NCBI RefSeq assembly: GCF_003952165.1
Contig: NZ_RXFT01000007.1
Span: 186,001-250,000 of the forward strand
Direction: 5' to 3'
DNA: 64,000 nt
Source of the DNA: Variovorax guangxiensis
Lineage (GTDB): Bacteria; Pseudomonadota; Gammaproteobacteria; Burkholderiales; Burkholderiaceae_C
Shown: piece by piece, positions 58,859 through 64,000 of the stretch
Numbering within the stretch: the first letter of the stretch is position 1
Layout: every line of letters begins with the position of its first letter
Position numbers and translations under genes: made by a program
Notes under the pieces: generated by a model
Databases searched by the model: none
Seen by the model: the letters and a program-made list of their open reading frames with translations, nothing else
Told to the model about the DNA's origin: nothing

Positions 58859-60151
58859 TTGGCCACTTCAGCCCACCAGCCCCTTGCCGAACGCCTGCGT
58901 CCCAAGACCCTGGGCGAGGTGATCGGCCAGCAGCACCTGCTCGGCCCGGGCATGCCGCTGCGCATCGCCTTCGAGTCGGGCCAGCCGCATTCCTGCATCC
59001 TGTGGGGCCCGCCGGGCACGGGCAAGACCACCATCGCGCGATTGATGGCCGATGCCTTCGACGCGCAGTTCCTGAGCATCAGCGCGGTGCTCGGCGGCGT
59101 GAAGGACATCCGTGAGGCGGTCGAGCGCGCCACTGCCGCGCGCGACGGGCTCACGCAGCAGCGCACCATCGTCTTCGTCGACGAGGTGCACCGCTTCAAC
59201 AAGAGCCAGCAGGACGCCTTCCTGCCGCACGTGGAGTCGGGCCTCTTCACCTTTATCGGCGCGACCACCGAGAACCCCTCGTTCGAGGTCAATTCGGCGC
59301 TGCTGTCGCGCGCGGCCGTCTACGTGCTGCAGTCTCTGGACGAGAGCAACCTCAAGCAGATCGTTGCGCGCGCGCAGGCCATACAGGCCGTGCCCGCCAT
59401 CGACGACGCCGCGGTCGACCGCCTCGTGGCCTATGCCGACGGCGATGCCCGCCGGCTGCTCAACACGCTCGAAACCCTTGCGGTCGCCGCGCGCGCCGAG
59501 AAGCTCGACCACATCACCGACGAATGGCTGCTTCGCGTGCTCGGCGAACGCATGCGCCGTTACGACAAGGGCGGCGAACAGTTCTACGACACCATCAGTG
59601 CGCTGCACAAGTCGGTGCGCGGCAGCGACCCCGATGCCGCGCTCTACTGGTTCGTGCGCATGCTCGACGGAGGCGCCGATCCGCGCTACATGGCGCGCCG
59701 CCTGGTGCGCATGGCCAGCGAAGACATCGGCCTGGCCGATCCGCGCGCGCTGCGCCTGGCGCTCGACGCCGCCGAGGTGTACGAGCGGCTGGGTACCCCG
59801 GAAGGCGAGCTGGCGCTGGCCGAGTGCGTGGTCTACCTCGCGATCGCGCCCAAGTCGAACGCCGTCTACAAGGCCTACAACGCGGTACGCGCCCTCGTGA
59901 AGACCGACACCACGCGCCCGGTGCCCATGCACCTGCGCAATGCGCCGACCAAGCTCATGAAGCAGCTCGACTACGGCAAGGGCTACCGCTATGCGCACGA
60001 CGAGGAGGGCGGTTTCGCCGCCGGCGAACGCTACCTTCCCGACGGCCTGGAAGGCCAAGTCTTCTACGAACCGGTGGAGCGTGGACTCGAAATCCGCATC
60101 GCGGAAAAGCTGCGCGACCTTCGCCGCCGGAACGACGAAGCCAAGGGCTGA
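58859..60151 (+). CDS. rarA: Replication-associated recombination protein A (RarA/MgsA)
   Basis: RarA is a clamp-loader-like AAA+ ATPase that acts at stalled replication forks. The 430-residue protein has LAERLRPKTLGEVIGQQHLL, Walker A GPPGTGKTT, Walker B FVDEVHRFNKSQQDAFLPHV, sensor GATTENPSFEVNSALLSR, and the C-terminal tetramerisation part. The start is a TTG 25 bases after the lolA stop. It is probably cotranscribed with lolA. Confidence 0.95.
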   Translation: MATSAHQPLAERLRPKTLGEVIGQQHLLGPGMPLRIAFESGQPHSCILWGPPGTGKTTIARLMADAFDAQFLSISAVLGGVKDIREAVERATAARDGLTQQRTIVFVDEVHRFNKSQQDAFLPHVESGLFTFIGATTENPSFEVNSALLSRAAVYVLQSLDESNLKQIVARAQAIQAVPAIDDAAVDRLVAYADGDARRLLNTLETLAVAARAEKLDHITDEWLLRVLGERMRRYDKGGEQFYDTISALHKSVRGSDPDAALYWFVRMLDGGADPRYMARRLVRMASEDIGLADPRALRLALDAAEVYERLGTPEGELALAECVVYLAIAPKSNAVYKAYNAVRALVKTDTTRPVPMHLRNAPTKLMKQLDYGKGYRYAHDEEGGFAAGERYLPDGLEGQVFYEPVERGLEIRIAEKLRDLRRRNDEAKG

Positions 60152-60402
60152 TACAGCCGTCTATACCCTGTTGCACCATGTGCGCGAAGCGTGCATGACC
60201 CCACGCGCATACAGCATGACGTGAGCGGGTAAACCCCGGTCCGCGCGCACCGAATCGGCGCTGGTGCGTGACTACAATCCCGCCCACAAATCCGCCGGCG
60301 ACACATGTTGGCTGGTTTTTTGCTTGTCAAGCCAGGGGCGCCAAACCGGTGACCCGGTGGGTGAATGGCACCCCAACGGTGCAACACATAGGAAATCGCG
60401 TT

Positions 60403-61332
60403 ATGGACATTTTGCTGCAGCAGATCATCAACGGTCTGGTTCTCGGCAGCATGTACGCCTTGATAGCCCTGGGCTACACAATGGTGTACGGCATCATCAA
60501 TCTGATCAACTTTGCGCACGGTGAAGTGCTGATGGTGGGGGCGCTCACGAGCTGGACCATCATCGGACTCATGAAGGACGGCATGCCCAACACACCGGGA
60601 TGGCTGATCCTCTTCATCGCGCTGATCATTGCCTGCGTCGTCGCGGCAACCCTGAACTTCGTGATCGAGAAAGTGGCCTACCGGCCGCTGCGCAACAGCC
60701 CCAAGCTCGCGCCGCTCATCACCGCCATCGGCATGTCGATCCTGCTGCAGACGCTGGCGATGATCATCTGGAAGCCGACCAACAAGGCTTATCCCACGCT
60801 CCTGCCTTCCGATCCCATCCACCTCGGCGGCGCGGTCATCTCGCCCACCCAGGTCATGATCCTCAGCGTCACGGCGTTCTCGCTCGTGGTGCTCATGTGG
60901 CTGGTCAACTACACCAAGCTCGGCCGCGCGATGCGCGCCACTGCCGAGAACCCGCGCGTCGCCGCGCTCATGGGCATCCGCCCCGACATGGTCATCTCGG
61001 CCACCTTCATCATCGGCGCGGTGCTCGCGGCGATCGCCGGCGTGATGTACGCCTCCAACTACGGCATCGCGCAGCACGCCATGGGCTTCCTGCCCGGCCT
61101 CAAGGCCTTCACCGCGGCCGTGTTCGGCGGCATCGGCAACCTGGCCGGCGCGGTGGTCGGCGGCATCCTGCTGGGCCTCATCGAGGCTATTGGCTCGGGC
61201 TACATCGGAACGCTGACCGGCGGGGTGCTGGGCAGCAACTACAGCGACATCTTCGCGTTCATCGTGCTGATCGCCATGCTCACGCTGCGTCCTTCGGGCC
61301 TGCTGGGCGAACGCGTGGCCGACCGCGCCTGA
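60403..61332 (+). CDS. livH: Branched-chain amino acid ABC transporter permease LivH
   Basis: The 309-residue protein has about eight membrane helices and the LivH motifs MYALIALGYTMVYGIINLIN, RAMRATAENPRVAALMGI and GGIGNLAGAVVGGILLGL. The start MDILLQQ follows AGGAAA at eight bases, although the frame is open 45 codons upstream. The 251-base gap after rarA shows a TACAAT at 60273 that may be a -10 element and no gene. The operon order is livH-livM-livG-livF; no binding protein is in the window. Confidence 0.94.
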   Translation: MDILLQQIINGLVLGSMYALIALGYTMVYGIINLINFAHGEVLMVGALTSWTIIGLMKDGMPNTPGWLILFIALIIACVVAATLNFVIEKVAYRPLRNSPKLAPLITAIGMSILLQTLAMIIWKPTNKAYPTLLPSDPIHLGGAVISPTQVMILSVTAFSLVVLMWLVNYTKLGRAMRATAENPRVAALMGIRPDMVISATFIIGAVLAAIAGVMYASNYGIAQHAMGFLPGLKAFTAAVFGGIGNLAGAVVGGILLGLIEAIGSGYIGTLTGGVLGSNYSDIFAFIVLIAMLTLRPSGLLGERVADRA

Positions 61333-61345
61333 GGAGCTTGCCATC

Positions 61346-62554
61346 ATGAAGAACAGCAAGAACCTCGCCCTCTACGTCATCGGCGCCATCGCCGTGCTCG
61401 CGCTGCCGCTGCTGCTGCAGATGCAAGGCAACGCCTGGGTGCGCATCGCCGACATCGCACTGCTCTACGTGCTGCTGGCCCTGGGCCTGAACATCGTGGT
61501 CGGCTATGCCGGCCTGCTCGACCTGGGCTACGTGGCCTTCTTCGCGGTGGGTGCCTACCTCTTCGCGCTGATGGGGTCGTCGCACCTGTCCGAGACCTTC
61601 GAGTGGTTCAAGATCACCTTCCCGAACGGCATGCACACCTCGCTGCTGATCGTGATACCGCTGGCCTTCGTGCTGGCGGCGGTGCTCGGCGTGCTGCTGG
61701 GGGCGCCCACGCTCAAGCTGCGCGGCGACTACCTCGCCATCGTGACGCTCGGCTTCGGCGAAATCATCCGCGTGTTCCTGAACAACCTCGACCAGCCGGT
61801 GAACATCACCAACGGTCCGAAGGGCATCACCTCGATCGACTCGATCAAGTTCTGGGGGCTCGACCTGGGCAAGGCGCTGAAGTTCGACGGCTTCACCATC
61901 TCCTCGGTCACGCTCTACTATTACCTGTTCCTGGCGCTGGTGCTGGTCACCATCCTCATCTCGCACCGCCTGCAGCTCTCGCGCATCGGCCGCGCCTGGA
62001 TGGCCATCCGCGAGGACGAGATCGCCGCCAAGGCGATGGGCATCAACACCCGCAATATGAAGCTGCTGGCCTTCGGCATGGGCGCGAGCTTCGGCGGCGT
62101 CTCCGGCGCGATGTTCGCTGCCTTCCAGGGCTTCGTGTCGCCCGAGTCCTTCAGCCTGATGGAGTCGGTGATGATCGTGGCGATGGTCGTGCTCGGCGGC
62201 ATCGGCCACCTTCCCGGCGTGATCCTGGGCGCCATCCTGCTGGCCGCCCTGCCCGAAGTGCTGCGCTACGTGGCCGGTCCGCTGCAGTCGCTGACCGACG
62301 GCCGCCTCGACGCTTCCATCCTGCGCCAGCTGTTCATCGCGCTGGCCATGATCGTCATCATGCTGGTGCGCCCGCGCGGCCTGTGGCCCTCGCCGGAGCA
62401 CGGCAAGTCGCTGACGAAGAAGGGCGGCGTGCCCGTCGACCCGACCCACGCCGCGGTCGCCCCCGGCTCGCTGCAGACCCACGCGCCGGGCGTCGACACG
62501 CCCGCAGACGAACTGCCGGGCGCGGCTTCCCGTCCCATGTCGATCAATCCCTGA
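61346..62554 (+). CDS. livM: Branched-chain amino acid ABC transporter permease LivM
   Basis: The 402-residue protein has about ten membrane helices and the LivM motifs ALGLNIVVGYAGLLDLGYVA and GDYLAIVTLGFGEIIRVFLN. It has a C-terminal hydrophilic tail of about 40 residues rich in Pro, Ala and Asp, not typical of E. coli LivM. It is 13 bases after livH. Confidence 0.93.
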   Translation: MKNSKNLALYVIGAIAVLALPLLLQMQGNAWVRIADIALLYVLLALGLNIVVGYAGLLDLGYVAFFAVGAYLFALMGSSHLSETFEWFKITFPNGMHTSLLIVIPLAFVLAAVLGVLLGAPTLKLRGDYLAIVTLGFGEIIRVFLNNLDQPVNITNGPKGITSIDSIKFWGLDLGKALKFDGFTISSVTLYYYLFLALVLVTILISHRLQLSRIGRAWMAIREDEIAAKAMGINTRNMKLLAFGMGASFGGVSGAMFAAFQGFVSPESFSLMESVMIVAMVVLGGIGHLPGVILGAILLAALPEVLRYVAGPLQSLTDGRLDASILRQLFIALAMIVIMLVRPRGLWPSPEHGKSLTKKGGVPVDPTHAAVAPGSLQTHAPGVDTPADELPGAASRPMSINP

Positions 62555-62574
62555 ACGCGCGAGGAAGAATCAAC

Positions 62575-63348
62575 ATGACGACTGACACCATCCTCGACGT
62601 CCGGGGCATCTCCAAGCGCTTCGGCGGGCTGCAGGCCCTGTCCGACGTGGGCATCACCATCAAGCGCGGCCAGGTCTACGGACTGATCGGCCCCAACGGT
62701 GCCGGCAAGACCACGTTCTTCAACGTGATCACCGGCCTGTACACGCCCGACAGCGGCACCTTCGAGCTCGCGGGCAAGCCCTACCAGCCGACGGCCGTGC
62801 ACGAAGTGGCCAAGGCCGGCATCGCGCGCACCTTCCAGAACATCCGCCTCTTCGCCGAAATGACGGCGCTGGAGAACGTGATGGTCGGGCGCCACATCCG
62901 CACCCATTCGGGCGTGCTGGGCGCGATGTTCCGCACCGGCGGCTTCAAGGCCGAGGAAAAGGCCATTGCGGACCGCGCGCACGAACTGCTCGACTACGTG
63001 GGCATCGGCAAGTTCGCCGACTACAAGGCGCGCACGCTGTCGTACGGCGACCAGCGCCGCCTCGAGATCGCACGCGCGCTGGCCACCGACCCGCAGCTCA
63101 TCGCGCTCGACGAGCCGGCCGCCGGCATGAACTCCACCGAGAAGGTGGCGCTGCGCGAGCTGATCGACCGCATCCGCCGCGACAACCGCACCATCCTGAT
63201 CATCGAGCATGACGTCAAGCTCATCATGGGCCTGTGCGACCGCGTGACCGTGCTGGACTACGGCAAGCAGATCGCCGAGGGCACCCCGATGGAGGTGCAG
63301 AAGAACGAGAAGGTGATCGAGGCCTACCTCGGTACCGGAGGACACTGA
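62575..63348 (+). CDS. livG: Branched-chain amino acid ABC transporter ATPase LivG
   Basis: The 257-residue ATPase has Walker A GPNGAGKTT, the Q-loop RTFQNIRLFAEMTALENVMV, signature LSYGDQRRLEIARAL, Walker B LIALDEPAAGMNSTE and the H-loop IIEHDVKLIMGLCDR, all as in LivG. A GAGGAAG precedes the ATG. It pairs with LivF as the second ATPase. Confidence 0.95.
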   Translation: MTTDTILDVRGISKRFGGLQALSDVGITIKRGQVYGLIGPNGAGKTTFFNVITGLYTPDSGTFELAGKPYQPTAVHEVAKAGIARTFQNIRLFAEMTALENVMVGRHIRTHSGVLGAMFRTGGFKAEEKAIADRAHELLDYVGIGKFADYKARTLSYGDQRRLEIARALATDPQLIALDEPAAGMNSTEKVALRELIDRIRRDNRTILIIEHDVKLIMGLCDRVTVLDYGKQIAEGTPMEVQKNEKVIEAYLGTGGH

Positions 63349-63349
63349 G

Positions 63350-64000
<651 letters not shown>

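Overview
The window is a dense, GC-rich chromosomal segment in which almost every base lies in a gene or a short regulatory gap. It has an aerobic phenylacetyl-CoA (paa) cluster under a TetR regulator, Bug/TctC-type receptors, many acyl-CoA enzymes, a LivHMGF transporter and typical beta-proteobacterial housekeeping genes. I infer a Comamonadaceae member, most like Variovorax; no rRNA or other marker here fixes the genus. I saw no tRNA, rRNA, CRISPR array, integrase or intact insertion sequence, and no gap longer than about 250 bases lacks a gene.

Layout. 1-7095: phenylacetate degradation, paaG-paaI-paaK-paaABCDE on the minus strand (paaE runs off the left edge), with paaY and the repressor gene paaR diverging. 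7079-11157: a MoxR ATPase / DUF58 / von Willebrand A operon with a membrane-anchored trypsin-like protease upstream. 11255-15904: tatD, an exported repeat protein, a DNA-deoxyinosine glycosylase, a spermidine-synthase-like protein and a lone GspE-type ATPase. 16041-21996: a tripartite tricarboxylate-type transporter (tctB-tctA, a LysR gene, tctC) and a gamma-glutamyltransferase. 22037-29352: EamA permeases, an atypical SDR, a fused two-domain glycosyltransferase, a quinone oxidoreductase, an orphan receiver and a bile-acid-symporter-like protein. 29380-36809: a LacI-controlled ABC importer with a class III phosphodiesterase, followed by a Na/Pi cotransporter. 36927-41535: ribF-ileS-lspA. 41702-46937: an HNH nuclease, an enoyl-CoA hydratase-like protein, a lipoprotein hydrolase and a pair of acyl-CoA dehydrogenases. 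47070-52898: purN, an I78 inhibitor-like lipoprotein, DUF1653, an M48 peptidase, an RsmB-like rRNA methyltransferase and a desaturase. 53079-60151: rpmB-rpmG, trxB, a Crp/Fnr regulator, ftsK, lolA, rarA. 60403-64000: livHMGF, with livF cut by the right edge.

How the genes work together. PaaK activates phenylacetate, PaaABCDE epoxidises the ring, PaaG isomerises the epoxide, and PaaI and PaaY are thioesterases that probably rescue CoA from dead-end products; PaaR probably controls both arms from one palindrome between paaG and paaY. The ABC importer, phosphodiesterase and Na/Pi gene read as an organophosphate-scavenging unit, which is inference.

The most unusual signals are small repeats. Two 98-bp copies of one element each begin 2-5 bases after a stop codon, in the same sense as the gene they follow. 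A palindromic repeat sits between ribF and ileS. A GC-rich, intergenic-looking repeat appears to be translated in frame inside ribF. A 126-bp element bounded by perfect 20-bp inverted repeats lies behind tctA. I found no clear new defence system or large undescribed multigene system; the best protein-level novelties are the DUF5672-GT17 fusion, the LacI/ABC/phosphodiesterase operon and the exported repeat protein.
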